In this document: piece by piece, positions 35,904 through 45,621 of the stretch
Layout: every line of letters starts with the position of its first letter
Numbering within the stretch: position 1 is the first letter of the stretch
NCBI GenBank assembly: GCA_902550805.1
Contig: CACDAL010000008.1
Span: forward strand, 1 to 47,694
From: an uncultured Pelagibacteraceae bacterium
GTDB taxonomy: Bacteria; Pseudomonadota; Alphaproteobacteria; Pelagibacterales; Pelagibacteraceae
Direction: 5' to 3'
DNA: 47,694 nucleotides
Notes under the pieces: generated by a model
The model's input: the letters and a program-made list of their open reading frames with translations, nothing else
Told to the model about the DNA's origin: nothing
Databases searched by the model: none
Position numbers and translations under genes: made by a program

Positions 35904-36803
35904 ATGTCAAAATCTACTTCAATGCTGAGTGCAATAATTTGTACTCTTATATGGGGAACAACTTTTATAGCACAAGACACTGGAATGAAAGTTATAGGAC
36001 CATATGTATTTAATGGTGTGAGATTCTTTGTAGGGTTTTTGACATTAGTTCCTTTTTATTTTTTGATAGAAAAAAAACATACTTATAATGAAGTTTCTAA
36101 AAATCAGAAAAAATTTATTTTTCTATCAATTTTAATTGGATTATTTTTATTTTTAGGTACGCTTTTTCAGCAAGTAGCCTTGTTGTACACCGATGTCGCA
36201 AATGCTGCGTTTTTCACGATTTTTTATGTACCTATGGTTCCAATAATTGTTTTTTTTCTCTTTAAAAAAAAAATTCATTGGAGCGTGTGGCCATCAGTAA
36301 TTTTATGTGTAATTGGGGGTTATTTGCTTACAAATTTCAACGATGCAACAGTTAGATTGGGTGATACTTTAGTTATCTTGGGTGCGGTATTTTGGAGTCT
36401 TCATATAATTTTTATAGGTAAAATTATAGATGAGTTTGATGCACCATTATTAATAGGCTTGATTCAAACAATAACTGTGTCTTTTTGCTCAATTATTTTA
36501 GCTCTTATTTTTGAGGATATTATTTTAATAAATATCTTAGAACAAAAAATACAAATTCTTTACGCCGGTATACTATCTGGCGGAATTGCTTTTGTTCTTC
36601 AAATTTATGCACAAAAAAATATATCACCAGCTCCTGCGGCAATCATTTTTTCCTTGGAGGGAGTTTTTGCAACTATTGCTGCTTGGATTATTTTAAGTCA
36701 AATTTTAAATCTTAATAATATTTTAGGTTGCATCTTTATTCTTGTAGGTGTGCTCATTTCTCAATTGTTGCCAGAGATTAATATTTCTAAGAATAAACAA
36801 TAA
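35904..36803 (+). CDS. EamA-family (DMT) transporter
   Basis: Drug/metabolite-transporter superfamily permease, 299 residues with about ten hydrophobic helices forming two EamA repeats. SAIICTLIWGTTFIAQDTG at the start is typical, with VGFLTLVPFYF and, in the second half, LIGLIQTITVSF and APAAIIFSLEGVFATIAAW. Substrate cannot be read. It starts 4 bases after the E2 gene, so it is likely in the pyruvate dehydrogenase operon. It overlaps convergent uppP by 17 bases. Confidence 0.9.
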   Translation: MSKSTSMLSAIICTLIWGTTFIAQDTGMKVIGPYVFNGVRFFVGFLTLVPFYFLIEKKHTYNEVSKNQKKFIFLSILIGLFLFLGTLFQQVALLYTDVANAAFFTIFYVPMVPIIVFFLFKKKIHWSVWPSVILCVIGGYLLTNFNDATVRLGDTLVILGAVFWSLHIIFIGKIIDEFDAPLLIGLIQTITVSFCSIILALIFEDIILINILEQKIQILYAGILSGGIAFVLQIYAQKNISPAPAAIIFSLEGVFATIAAWIILSQILNLNNILGCIFILVGVLISQLLPEINISKNKQ

Positions 36804-37554
36804 CAAATAGTATCAGAGCCAAGAAAACCCTATAGTATACAAAAAATTTTAAATTAAAATTTTTTACATAAATTAAAAAATATTTTATTGTTAAATATGA
36901 AATAATAAATGAAAATATAATTGAAAATAAAAAGATAAAATTAAAATCGATATTGGCTTCCACTAAATCTTTAATTCCCAAAAAGCTTGCTCCGCCCAAG
37001 GCGGGTATAGAAAGATAAAAAGCTATTTTTGATGAGTCTACTCTGTCAAAATTTAAAAATCTTGAAACTGTAATAACTATTCCAGATCTACTAACGCCTG
37101 GTACAATCGACAATACTTGAAGTAAACCAATTATTATAATACTTTTATAATTTAAACTTGTGTTTAATTTATTTTTTATTTGAGACTTATCTGCAAAAAA
37201 TAAAAGTATTCCAAATATTAAAGTGGTCCATGCTATAATTTTTAAATTTCTTAAATAATCTATTAGACCAGTTGAGTAAAAAATATATCCAATAATAACT
37301 ATAGGTATTGATCCTAAAATTATTAATTTAGCTAAGTTTTTATTTTTTGTAATATTTAAAAAATCATTTCTAAAATAAAATATTATTGCTAATAATGATC
37401 CTAAATGAAGACTGATATCTAATTGTAAAGAACTAACGTTAAAGCTATAAATTTTCGAAACAATCAGTAAATGAGCTGAGGAACTTACTGGTATAAATTC
37501 AGAAAAACCCTGAATAAAGCCTAAAATTGATGCTTCTACATATTTTGAAATCAT
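36787..37554 (-). CDS. uppP: undecaprenyl-diphosphatase UppP (BacA)
   Basis: Membrane enzyme recycling undecaprenyl pyrophosphate for peptidoglycan and other glycan synthesis. 255 residues, seven or eight helices. The two active-site blocks are present: GFIQGFSEFIPVSSSAHL near the N-terminus and VPGVSRSGIVITVSRFL (about 150-170). Monocistronic on the minus strand, overlapping the end of the EamA gene by 17 bases. Confidence 0.95.
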   Translation of the reverse strand: MISKYVEASILGFIQGFSEFIPVSSSAHLLIVSKIYSFNVSSLQLDISLHLGSLLAIIFYFRNDFLNITKNKNLAKLIILGSIPIVIIGYIFYSTGLIDYLRNLKIIAWTTLIFGILLFFADKSQIKNKLNTSLNYKSIIIIGLLQVLSIVPGVSRSGIVITVSRFLNFDRVDSSKIAFYLSIPALGGASFLGIKDLVEANIDFNFIFLFSIIFSFIISYLTIKYFLIYVKNFNLKFFVYYRVFLALILFVIVYS

Positions 37555-37583
37555 TGAGATGAATAACTTATAATCAAATAATC

Positions 37584-37623
37584 AAGTAAATAAGGCAATT
37601 ACTTATTTGCATATCAAATATGC
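37584..37623 (+). promoter_or_regulatory. two dyads upstream of gltD
   Basis: AAGTAA...TTACTT (about 37584-37604) and GCATAT-CAA-ATATGC (37609-37623) are adjacent inverted repeats in the 177-base gap between uppP and gltD. They could be operator sites or RNA hairpins in the leader; no factor is known to me. Confidence 0.35.
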
Positions 37624-37731
37624 GACATTTAAAAAAACCTTATAAAACAATAAATTTTTATAAAATAAGTCATAATATATGACCTTATTATGGTTTATAT
37701 TACGATTTTATTGATATATATAGCAATTTTG

Positions 37732-39165
37732 ATGACAGAAAAAATGTTAAAATTTGTAAATATAGGTCAACAAAACCCACCTAAAAGGGATAAATTTGAA
37801 AGAAAAGAAGATTTTAACGAAATATATCAAGAATTCTTAACTGAAAAGGCAAGTGAACAATCGAGCAGATGTTCACAATGTGGAGTCCCTTTTTGTCAGG
37901 TTCACTGTCCTTTAAGTAATAATATTCCTGATTGGTTAAAATTAACTGCTGAAGGCAGAACTGAAGAGGCTTATCATTTATCGCAAAGCACGAATAACAT
38001 GCCAGAAGTATGTGGGAGAATTTGTCCTCAAGATAGATTATGTGAGGGTAACTGTGTAATAGAACAATCTGGCCATGGCACAGTTACTATAGGATCAATA
38101 GAAAAATATATTACAGAAACAGCTTGGGAAAATGGCTGGATAAAACCAATCAAGTTAAATGATGAGATTAATCAAAGTATTGGGATTATTGGAGCAGGTC
38201 CAGCAGGATTAGCTTGTGGTGAAGAACTTAGAAAAAAAGGTTATCAAATTACTATTTACGATCGCTATGATAGAGCTGGAGGATTGTTAATATATGGAAT
38301 TCCAAATTTTAAATTAGAAAAAAATGTAGTTGAGAGAAGAATTAAACTTTTAAAAGATGGAGGCATAAATTTTGTTCAAAATTTTGAAATAGGAAAAGAT
38401 TCATCTTTAGAACAATTAAGAGACAAGCATGATGCTATTTTAATTGCAACGGGAGTTTATAAAGCAAGAGAGGTTAATATACCTGGTAATGATTTAAGTA
38501 ATATTTTTCCAGCCATGGATTTTTTAACAGCATCTAATAAAAAGGGCTTAGGTGATAAGGTTGAAATATTTGAAAATGGAACATTAGATGCAAAAAATAA
38601 AAATGTAGTAGTTATTGGAGGAGGAGATACCGCTATGGATTGCGTTAGAACTTCAGTAAGACAGCATGCAAAATCAGTAAAATGTTTATATAGACGTGAT
38701 AAAGAAAATATGCCCGGTTCAGCAAGAGAAGTTGCTAATGCAGAAGAAGAAGGCGTTGAATTTGTATGGTTAAGCAATCCAAAAGAATTTAAAGGTACTA
38801 ATAAAATTGAAAGTTTAATTGTTGATAAGATGAAATTAGGTGAACCCGATGAAAGTGGAAGAAGAAAACCTATTGTGGAACAAAATTCCGAATTTGAAAT
38901 TAAGGCTGATTTAGTTATTAAAGCACTAGGTTTTGATCCAGAGAATCTTCCTAAACTATTTAATGAAGGAAGACTTCAAATAACAAAATGGGGAACAATA
39001 AAAACTGATTTTGATACTATGGAAACGAATATCCCTGGTGTTTTTGCTGCAGGAGATATTGTTAGAGGGGCTTCTTTAGTCGTTTGGGCTATCAAAGATG
39101 GTAGAGACGCCGCAAGTTCAATAGAAAGTTATTTGAAAACCAATCAAAAAAGAAAAGTAGCTTAA
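37732..39165 (+). CDS. gltD: glutamate synthase (NADPH) small subunit
   Basis: Electron-input subunit of NADPH-dependent glutamate synthase. Start ATG 37732 (MTEKMLKFVNIGQQNPP), giving 477 residues; the ATG at 37690 would add a hydrophobic peptide (VYITILLIYIAIL) unknown in this soluble protein. Two Fe-S cysteine groups near the N-terminus (CSQCGVPFCQVHCPL and CGRICPQDRLCEGNC), FAD-binding GIIGAGPAGLACGEEL and NADPH-binding VIGGGDTAMDC, and the C-terminal FAAGDIVRGASLVVWAI. Its stop overlaps the gltB start (TAATG). Confidence 0.95.
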   Translation: MTEKMLKFVNIGQQNPPKRDKFERKEDFNEIYQEFLTEKASEQSSRCSQCGVPFCQVHCPLSNNIPDWLKLTAEGRTEEAYHLSQSTNNMPEVCGRICPQDRLCEGNCVIEQSGHGTVTIGSIEKYITETAWENGWIKPIKLNDEINQSIGIIGAGPAGLACGEELRKKGYQITIYDRYDRAGGLLIYGIPNFKLEKNVVERRIKLLKDGGINFVQNFEIGKDSSLEQLRDKHDAILIATGVYKAREVNIPGNDLSNIFPAMDFLTASNKKGLGDKVEIFENGTLDAKNKNVVVIGGGDTAMDCVRTSVRQHAKSVKCLYRRDKENMPGSAREVANAEEEGVEFVWLSNPKEFKGTNKIESLIVDKMKLGEPDESGRRKPIVEQNSEFEIKADLVIKALGFDPENLPKLFNEGRLQITKWGTIKTDFDTMETNIPGVFAAGDIVRGASLVVWAIKDGRDAASSIESYLKTNQKRKVA

Positions 39166-42100
39166 TGGATATTAGAAAAAAAAATTTAAATCTTTTAAAA
39201 GAAAACTCAGTATATAATGAGTCTATGGAGCATGATGCCTGTGGTGTTGGTCTTGTAGCATCTACCGAAGGTGTAAAATCAAGGAAAGTTGTTGAGCATG
39301 GTATTCAAGCATTAAAAGCAGTTTGGCACAGAGGGGCAATTGATGCCGATGGTAAAACAGGAGATGGAGCAGGTATTCATATAGAAATTCCATCAAGATT
39401 TTTTATTGAAAAAATAGAGAATTATGGGCGCGAATATGACGGAGGAATAATTTGTGTTGGAATGATTTTTTTACCTAGAAATGATTATAATGCACAGGAA
39501 AAATGCAAAACATTTATTGAGACTGAACTTTTAAAAAATAATTTTAATATTTATAGATGGAGACAGGTTCCAATTAATACTAGTGTATTAGGTGCAAAAG
39601 CTGAAATAACAAGGCCCGAAATTACTCAAGTTTTATTTACGCCAAAAGATAAATTATTAAATGAAAAACTATTAGAACGAAAACTTTACGAAACTAGAAG
39701 AAAAATAGAAAGAGAATGTTTAAAAAATCACTTGAATGAATTTTACATTTGTTCGTTTAGTTCAAAATCAATCATATACAAAGGTATGTTTTTGGCTGAA
39801 GCATTATCAGAATTTTATTTAGATTTACAAGATGAGAGGTTTATATCTAGGTATGCTATATTTCATCAAAGGTTTTCAACAAATACTGCTCCAAGTTGGG
39901 ATCTTGCTCAACCATTTAGAGCCATTGCTCATAATGGAGAGATAAATACTTTAAAGGGAAACATTAATTGGATGAAAGTTCATGAGGAAGAAATGTTTAG
40001 TCCTTTATTTGAAGATATGAATAATTTAAAACCAGTTATTCCTATAGAAAACTCTGACTCAGCTTCATTAGATAATGTATTTGAATTGCTTAATATGTCT
40101 GGTCATTCTGCTCCTTTGTCTAAACTTATGTTAATACCTGATGCTTGGTCTAAGAAAAGCAAAGTACTTCCCAGAGATCATTTACAATTATTTAATTTTT
40201 TAAATAGTACAATGGAACCATGGGATGGACCTGCTGCAATTGCCGCAACCGACAATGAGTGGGTTATAGCCGCTACAGATAGAAACGGTTTAAGACCATT
40301 AAGATATACAATAACTCGAGATAAACTATTATTTGCAGGCTCGGAAACAGGAATGGTTGATTTAAATGAAAAAAAAATTGTCAAAAAAGGTAGGTTGGGC
40401 CCAGGAGAGATAATAGGTGTTAGAATAGAAAAAGGAAAAGTTTATACAAACAGTGAAATAAAAAATTATCTGGCGAAGGAATATAAACATTTTAATAATC
40501 AGATTGTTGATTTAAATAAAAAATTTCCTATAGAAAATGAAAAAAATCAATTTTCAGGAACAGAACTAAGAAACAAACAACATTGTTTTGGTTATAGCAT
40601 TGAAGATTTAGAATTAATTCTTCATCCGATGGCAGAGGACGCAAAAGAAGCAATAGGATCAATGGGAGATGATACTCCATTAGCAGTTTTATCAGATAAA
40701 TATCGACCTCTTTATCATTATTTTAGACAAAATTTTAGCCAAGTTACTAACCCACCGATAGATTCGTTGAGAGAAAATAAAGTTATGAGTCTTAAAACTA
40801 GATTTGGAAATTTAGGTAATATTTTAAATTTTGATAACTTAACGGAGGAAAATATATATGTTTTAGATAGTCCAATACTGTCCAATTCTCAGTTCGATAA
40901 ATTTATTAAATATTTTGGCAATAATCACAAAATTTTAGACTGCACTTTTTATAAAAAAGACAATCTTGAAATTGCATTAAAAAATTTAAAGATAAAGGCA
41001 GAAAGATCAGTTAGAGAAGGAATTAAACAAATTGTTCTTACAGACAAATATATCTCAAAAGAAAAATTACCAATTCCAATTCTTTTATGCATAGGTGCAA
41101 TTAACACACATCTAATTAAGCTTGGTATAAGAGGTTATGTATCAATTAATGTTCAAACAGGAGATGCTCTTGATACGCATTCTTTTGCAACGTTAATAGG
41201 TGTAGGCGCAACTACGATAAATCCATATTTAGTTTTTGATAGCTTGTATCAAAGATATGAAAAAAAACTTTTTGGAAAACTAAATTTTGATGAGTGTATC
41301 TCAAGATATATTGAATCCGTAAATCTTGGATTACTAAAAATTATGTCTAAAATGGGTATATCGGTATTAAGTTCATATAGAGGAGGATGCAATTTTGAAA
41401 CAGTGGGATTAAGCAGAGCTATAGTAAAAGACTATTTTCCTGTTGTGTTATCAAAAATTTCAGGCATTGGTCTTAATGGAATAGAAAAAAAAATTAGAAA
41501 TATTCACGAAGAAGCATTTAATTCTACTGACAATATTCTTCCGATTGGTGGTATTTATAGATATAGAAAAAATGGTGAAACACACCAATATCAAGGCAAA
41601 TTAATTCATCTACTTCAAACTGCTGTTACAAAAAATTCTTACAATATTTATAAAAAATATGTGAAAGGAATATATAATTTAAAACCAATTAGTTTAAGAG
41701 ATTTAATGGATTTTAAAGTAAAAAATCCAATAAATATAGATGAAGTAGAGTCCACACCAAATATTCTTAAAAGATTTGGCAGCGGAAGCATGTCTCATGG
41801 TGCATTATCGAAGGAAGCACACGAAACTTTAGCGATAGGAATGAACAGAATTAAAGGAGCTTCCTGTAGCGGAGAAGGTGGGGAAAATGAAAAAAGATTT
41901 AAAACTTTGGATAATGGAGATAGCGCCAATTCAAGAGTTAAACAAATAGCGTCAGCTAGGTTTGGAGTAACAATTAATTATTTAAATAATTGCAATGAAA
42001 TAGAAATTAAAATTGCTCAAGGTGCAAAACCAGGAGAAGGAGGACAACTTCCTGGTTTTAAAGTTACTGAGGAAATAGCAAAATTAAGACATTCAACACC

Positions 42101-43661
42101 TGGTGTTACTTTAATTTCTCCTCCTCCTCATCACGATATTTATTCAATCGAAGATCTTGCCCAACTAATATACGATCTTAAACAAATAAATCCAAAAGCA
42201 AGAATTGGAGTTAAACTAGTTGCATCTTCGGGAATAGGAACGATAGCAGCTGGAGTAGCTAAAGCAAAAGCAGATATAATATTAATTTCAGGACATTCGG
42301 GTGGTACCGGTGCTACGCCACAAACAAGTGTAAAATATGTTGGTATTCCATGGGAAATGGGGTTAACAGAAGCTAACCAAGTATTAACATTAAATAATTT
42401 GCGTCATCAAGTCACCTTAAAAACTGATGGAGGTATTAAAACTGGACGAGACGTAGTAATAGCAGCAATGATGGGCGCGGAAGAGTACGGTGTTGCCACT
42501 ACTGCTCTTGTAGCAATGGGTTGTATTATGGTTAGACAATGTCATTCAAATACTTGTCCTGTGGGTGTTTGTACACAAGATAAAAAATTAAGGGAAAAAT
42601 TTACAGGAACCCCAGAAAAAGTTGTTAATTTATTTACTTTTATTGCAGAAGAAGTAAGAGAGATTTTAGCTGAATTAGGTTTTAAATCTTTAAAAGAAGT
42701 TATAGGAAGAACAGATCTATTAAAGCAAATTAGCAAAGGATCTTCTAATTTGGATGACCTGGATCTTAATCCTTTGTTTGTCCAAGCAGACCCGGGATCC
42801 AATAAAAGATATTGTGAAAATCTAATAATAAATTCCGTTCCAGATACGTTAGACCAAAAAATATGGCCAGAGATTGAAAAATTAATTGATAATAATGAAA
42901 ATATTGAAAAAGAGTTCCTGATAAAAAATACACATAGAGCAGTTGGAACTAGAATTTCTTATCACTTATATAAAAAGTTTGGAAATGAAGTGTTAAAGGA
43001 GAATTCAATTTCATTAAATTTTAAAGGTTCAGCAGGACAATCTTTTGGGGCTTTTGGAATTAAAGGACTTAAATTAAATTTAAAAGGTGATGCAAATGAT
43101 TATGTTGGGAAAGGATTGTCTGGAGGTACAATTGTAATTAAATTACAGAATGAAAGTAATTTAGTCTCTAATGAAAATACAATCATTGGAAATACAGTTC
43201 TTTATGGCGCTACTTCTGGAAACCTTTATGCTGCTGGACAAGCAGGAGAAAGATTTGCGGTTCGAAATTCTGGTGCCACGGCAGTTGTAGAAGGATGTGA
43301 TTCAAATGGATGTGAATATATGACTGGTGGAAATATAGTAATTCTTGGAGAAGTTGGAGATAATTTTGCAGCTGGTATGACAGGTGGCATGGCATTTGTT
43401 TATGATTTAAACAACAAGTTTGAAAAAAAAGTAAATTCAGAAAGTGTTATATGGCAAAAACCTGAAACTGAATTTTGGAAAGATTTTCTTAAAGATTTAA
43501 TTTCAAAACACGTTAAAGAAACCAATTCTATGTTTGCAAAAAAAATTATAGAAAATTATGAAAATGAAATTGTGAATTTTTATCAAGTTTGCCCAAAAGA
43601 AATGCTGAATAAACTTGACAATCCTATTACTTTTAACAAAACAGTTGGTATTGCAAGTTAA
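39165..43661 (+). CDS. gltB: glutamate synthase (NADPH) large subunit
   Basis: Makes glutamate from glutamine and 2-oxoglutarate; central ammonium-assimilation enzyme. 1498 residues, normal. N-terminal Ntn amidotransferase with catalytic Cys26 in MEHDACGVGLVAS (mature start after a 25-residue propeptide), RHAIARFST-like FHQRFSTNTAPSWDLAQPFR and NGEINTLKGN; central domain; FMN/synthase domain with GGEGGENEKRF, AQGAKPGEGGQLPG and SGHSGGTGATP; 3Fe-4S cysteines in MVRQCHSNTCPVGVC; C-terminal GXGXG beta-helix (GGTIVIK, GATSGNLYAAG). Coupled to gltD by TAATG. Confidence 0.97.
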   Translation: MDIRKKNLNLLKENSVYNESMEHDACGVGLVASTEGVKSRKVVEHGIQALKAVWHRGAIDADGKTGDGAGIHIEIPSRFFIEKIENYGREYDGGIICVGMIFLPRNDYNAQEKCKTFIETELLKNNFNIYRWRQVPINTSVLGAKAEITRPEITQVLFTPKDKLLNEKLLERKLYETRRKIERECLKNHLNEFYICSFSSKSIIYKGMFLAEALSEFYLDLQDERFISRYAIFHQRFSTNTAPSWDLAQPFRAIAHNGEINTLKGNINWMKVHEEEMFSPLFEDMNNLKPVIPIENSDSASLDNVFELLNMSGHSAPLSKLMLIPDAWSKKSKVLPRDHLQLFNFLNSTMEPWDGPAAIAATDNEWVIAATDRNGLRPLRYTITRDKLLFAGSETGMVDLNEKKIVKKGRLGPGEIIGVRIEKGKVYTNSEIKNYLAKEYKHFNNQIVDLNKKFPIENEKNQFSGTELRNKQHCFGYSIEDLELILHPMAEDAKEAIGSMGDDTPLAVLSDKYRPLYHYFRQNFSQVTNPPIDSLRENKVMSLKTRFGNLGNILNFDNLTEENIYVLDSPILSNSQFDKFIKYFGNNHKILDCTFYKKDNLEIALKNLKIKAERSVREGIKQIVLTDKYISKEKLPIPILLCIGAINTHLIKLGIRGYVSINVQTGDALDTHSFATLIGVGATTINPYLVFDSLYQRYEKKLFGKLNFDECISRYIESVNLGLLKIMSKMGISVLSSYRGGCNFETVGLSRAIVKDYFPVVLSKISGIGLNGIEKKIRNIHEEAFNSTDNILPIGGIYRYRKNGETHQYQGKLIHLLQTAVTKNSYNIYKKYVKGIYNLKPISLRDLMDFKVKNPINIDEVESTPNILKRFGSGSMSHGALSKEAHETLAIGMNRIKGASCSGEGGENEKRFKTLDNGDSANSRVKQIASARFGVTINYLNNCNEIEIKIAQGAKPGEGGQLPGFKVTEEIAKLRHSTPGVTLISPPPHHDIYSIEDLAQLIYDLKQINPKARIGVKLVASSGIGTIAAGVAKAKADIILISGHSGGTGATPQTSVKYVGIPWEMGLTEANQVLTLNNLRHQVTLKTDGGIKTGRDVVIAAMMGAEEYGVATTALVAMGCIMVRQCHSNTCPVGVCTQDKKLREKFTGTPEKVVNLFTFIAEEVREILAELGFKSLKEVIGRTDLLKQISKGSSNLDDLDLNPLFVQADPGSNKRYCENLIINSVPDTLDQKIWPEIEKLIDNNENIEKEFLIKNTHRAVGTRISYHLYKKFGNEVLKENSISLNFKGSAGQSFGAFGIKGLKLNLKGDANDYVGKGLSGGTIVIKLQNESNLVSNENTIIGNTVLYGATSGNLYAAGQAGERFAVRNSGATAVVEGCDSNGCEYMTGGNIVILGEVGDNFAAGMTGGMAFVYDLNNKFEKKVNSESVIWQKPETEFWKDFLKDLISKHVKETNSMFAKKIIENYENEIVNFYQVCPKEMLNKLDNPITFNKTVGIAS

Positions 43662-43669
43662 AACAAAAT

Positions 43670-44425
43670 TTATAATTTGTAAGATAAAATATTATTCAAT
43701 TCTTTATTAATTTTCTTTAAATTAGTTTTATTTGATAAGCTGTGATCGCCATTTTTAATTATTAAAATTTTCTTTTTAGCATTTTTAAAAATTTTTAATA
43801 TTTTTCTAGAATATCCAACTGGAACAATTTCATCTTTAGATCCATGTACCATAGTAATGGGTATTTTTAATTTATATTTTTTATGTAAAACTTTGTTTTT
43901 TTTTCCATCTTTAATCAGTTGATATGTGATTGGGTACTGATATTCGCCATGTTTTAAATTGTAAATTCCCCTTTTTACAATTTCCATTTTTATTTTTTTA
44001 GAAAATTTTTTCCACATTAAGTGTTCTAAAAATTCAGGCCCTGATCCTATTCCCAAAAAGCCTTTTATTTGATTTTTAAAGTATTTGAATTGATTTAACG
44101 ATAACCAAGATCCCATGCTAGAACCTATTAGAATAAAATTATTTTTTTTTATAATTTTTTTTATCATTATCCTAACATCTTCAGTCCATCTAGATATATT
44201 GCATTTTGTAAATTTTCCTGAAGATTTGCCATGACCAGAATATTCAATTGCCAGAAAACCTAATCCTTTTTTTTTACAATATTTTAAAAAGTTTTTTGGC
44301 TTATCGCCCTCTATATCTGACATAAAACCATGTAAAAAAACTATGGATAAATTAGAATTTTGATTAATTGATAAATATCTTAATTTTTTGGATTTTGAAA
44401 TTTTTAAATATTTAAAATTACTCAT
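43670..44425 (-). CDS. alpha/beta hydrolase (S33/YqiA-like)
   Basis: Serine hydrolase of about 251 residues. Start ATG 44425 (MSNFKYLKISKSKKLRY); a further upstream ATG at 44473 would overlap the divergent glycosyltransferase start, so it is rejected. Nucleophile elbow LIGSSMGSWLSL, oxyanion IVFLHGFMSD, acid loop VHGSKDEIVP, histidine in KNGDHSLS. The second half is very lysine-rich. Probably an esterase or lipase of the carboxylesterase/monoglyceride-lipase type; substrate unknown. 41 bases from the divergent glycosyltransferase. Confidence 0.86.
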   Translation of the reverse strand: MSNFKYLKISKSKKLRYLSINQNSNLSIVFLHGFMSDIEGDKPKNFLKYCKKKGLGFLAIEYSGHGKSSGKFTKCNISRWTEDVRIMIKKIIKKNNFILIGSSMGSWLSLNQFKYFKNQIKGFLGIGSGPEFLEHLMWKKFSKKIKMEIVKRGIYNLKHGEYQYPITYQLIKDGKKNKVLHKKYKLKIPITMVHGSKDEIVPVGYSRKILKIFKNAKKKILIIKNGDHSLSNKTNLKKINKELNNILSYKL

Positions 44426-44466
44426 AAAAATTATTATAAAATTGTGATAATATATTAGTTTACTAA

Positions 44467-45621
44467 ATGCCAACTAAATTAAAAGTTTTACAAGTTATTC
44501 CTAAATTAGGTTATGGAGGAGCAGAAACTGGCTGCTATGATATTGCGCATTATTTATATGAAAATGATTGCAAATCATACATAATAACAAGCGGTGGAGA
44601 ATTAGCTAAGTTTGTAAATAATAGTAAAGTAAAATTAATAAGACTTCCTGTTCAGTCAAAAAATCCATTAATAATGTTGGTAAATACTCTAATAATTTCT
44701 TTAATTATTCTTTTTTTTAATATTAATGTAGTTCATGCGAGAAGTAGAGCTCCAGCATGGTCTTGTTTGCTAGCAACAAAAATTACAAGAAGAAAATTTG
44801 TTACAACTTTTCATGGGACATATAATTTTAAAAGTAAATTAAAAAAATTTTATAATTCTGTAATGGTAAGGTCAGATTTGATTATAGCTGGTTCAAATTT
44901 TATTTTTTCACACATTAAGGAAAATTATTCTGATTATTTAACTTCTGATAAAAGGTTTTTGGTAATTTTTAGAGGAATTAATACAGACTATTTTGATCCT
45001 TCCACAACCTTGGAATCAGAAGAAGATAATTTATTTAAATCTTGGCAATTAGAAGTTGGAAAAAAAATAATATTATTTCCTGGAAGATTAACCGCCTGGA
45101 AAGGTCAAGAAATGTTTTTAGAATCTTTAAATAAAGTAAACACTCATTTAGGTCATGAGGCATTTATTGCTGTTATATTAGGAAGCCAACAAGGTAGAGA
45201 TCTTTATAAAAAAAAACTTATTAGATTGGTAGAGCAATATAGATTAACCAATCAAGTAAAGTTTATTGAACATTGCAAGAAAATGCCATTAGCATATAAA
45301 ATTTGTCATTTTGTGGTTTCAGCTTCAATTGAACCAGAAGCTTTTGGAAGAGTATCCGCAGAAGCACAATCTATGCAGAAACCAATTTTAGCTAGCAATA
45401 TAGGAGGATCAAATGAAACAGTTATTAATGAAAAAACAGGTTTTTTATATGAGGCGGGTAATTCTGAAGAAATGTCCAAAAAAATAATAGAAATATTAAA
45501 TTTAGAAGAAAATACTTTGAAACAAATGGGCATTGAAGGTAGAAAAAACGTTATTAATAAATTTAATGTTGAAAAAATGTGTTTTTCTACTTATTCAGAG
45601 TACAAAAAACTATTTAATTAA
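44467..45621 (+). CDS. glycosyltransferase family 4
   Basis: GT-B fold transferase of 384 residues. N-terminal VIPKLGYGGAETGCYDIAHYL (GT4 acceptor domain), RSRAPAWSC, donor domain LFPGRLTAWKGQEMFLESLN, and the EX7E-type region EPEAFGRVSAEAQSMQKPILASNIGGS. Likely transfers a sugar to lipopolysaccharide or another surface glycan. It starts 41 bases from the divergent hydrolase and its stop directly touches the thrS start (no gap), so it is probably cotranscribed with thrS-infC. Confidence 0.9.
   Translation: MPTKLKVLQVIPKLGYGGAETGCYDIAHYLYENDCKSYIITSGGELAKFVNNSKVKLIRLPVQSKNPLIMLVNTLIISLIILFFNINVVHARSRAPAWSCLLATKITRRKFVTTFHGTYNFKSKLKKFYNSVMVRSDLIIAGSNFIFSHIKENYSDYLTSDKRFLVIFRGINTDYFDPSTTLESEEDNLFKSWQLEVGKKIILFPGRLTAWKGQEMFLESLNKVNTHLGHEAFIAVILGSQQGRDLYKKKLIRLVEQYRLTNQVKFIEHCKKMPLAYKICHFVVSASIEPEAFGRVSAEAQSMQKPILASNIGGSNETVINEKTGFLYEAGNSEEMSKKIIEILNLEENTLKQMGIEGRKNVINKFNVEKMCFSTYSEYKKLFN

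Noticed and set aside
37690-37731. Start at 37690 for gltD with a hydrophobic leader
   Set aside because: GltD is a soluble cytoplasmic protein; the leader is unlike the family, and ATG 37732 fits.
43210-43395. His/Leu-rich open frame opposite the end of gltB
   Set aside because: Its composition reflects antisense reading of the Gly/Ala-rich GltB beta-helix.
44426-44473. Start at 44473 for the alpha/beta hydrolase
   Set aside because: It would overlap the divergent glycosyltransferase start and adds a hydrophobic, unrelated N-terminus.
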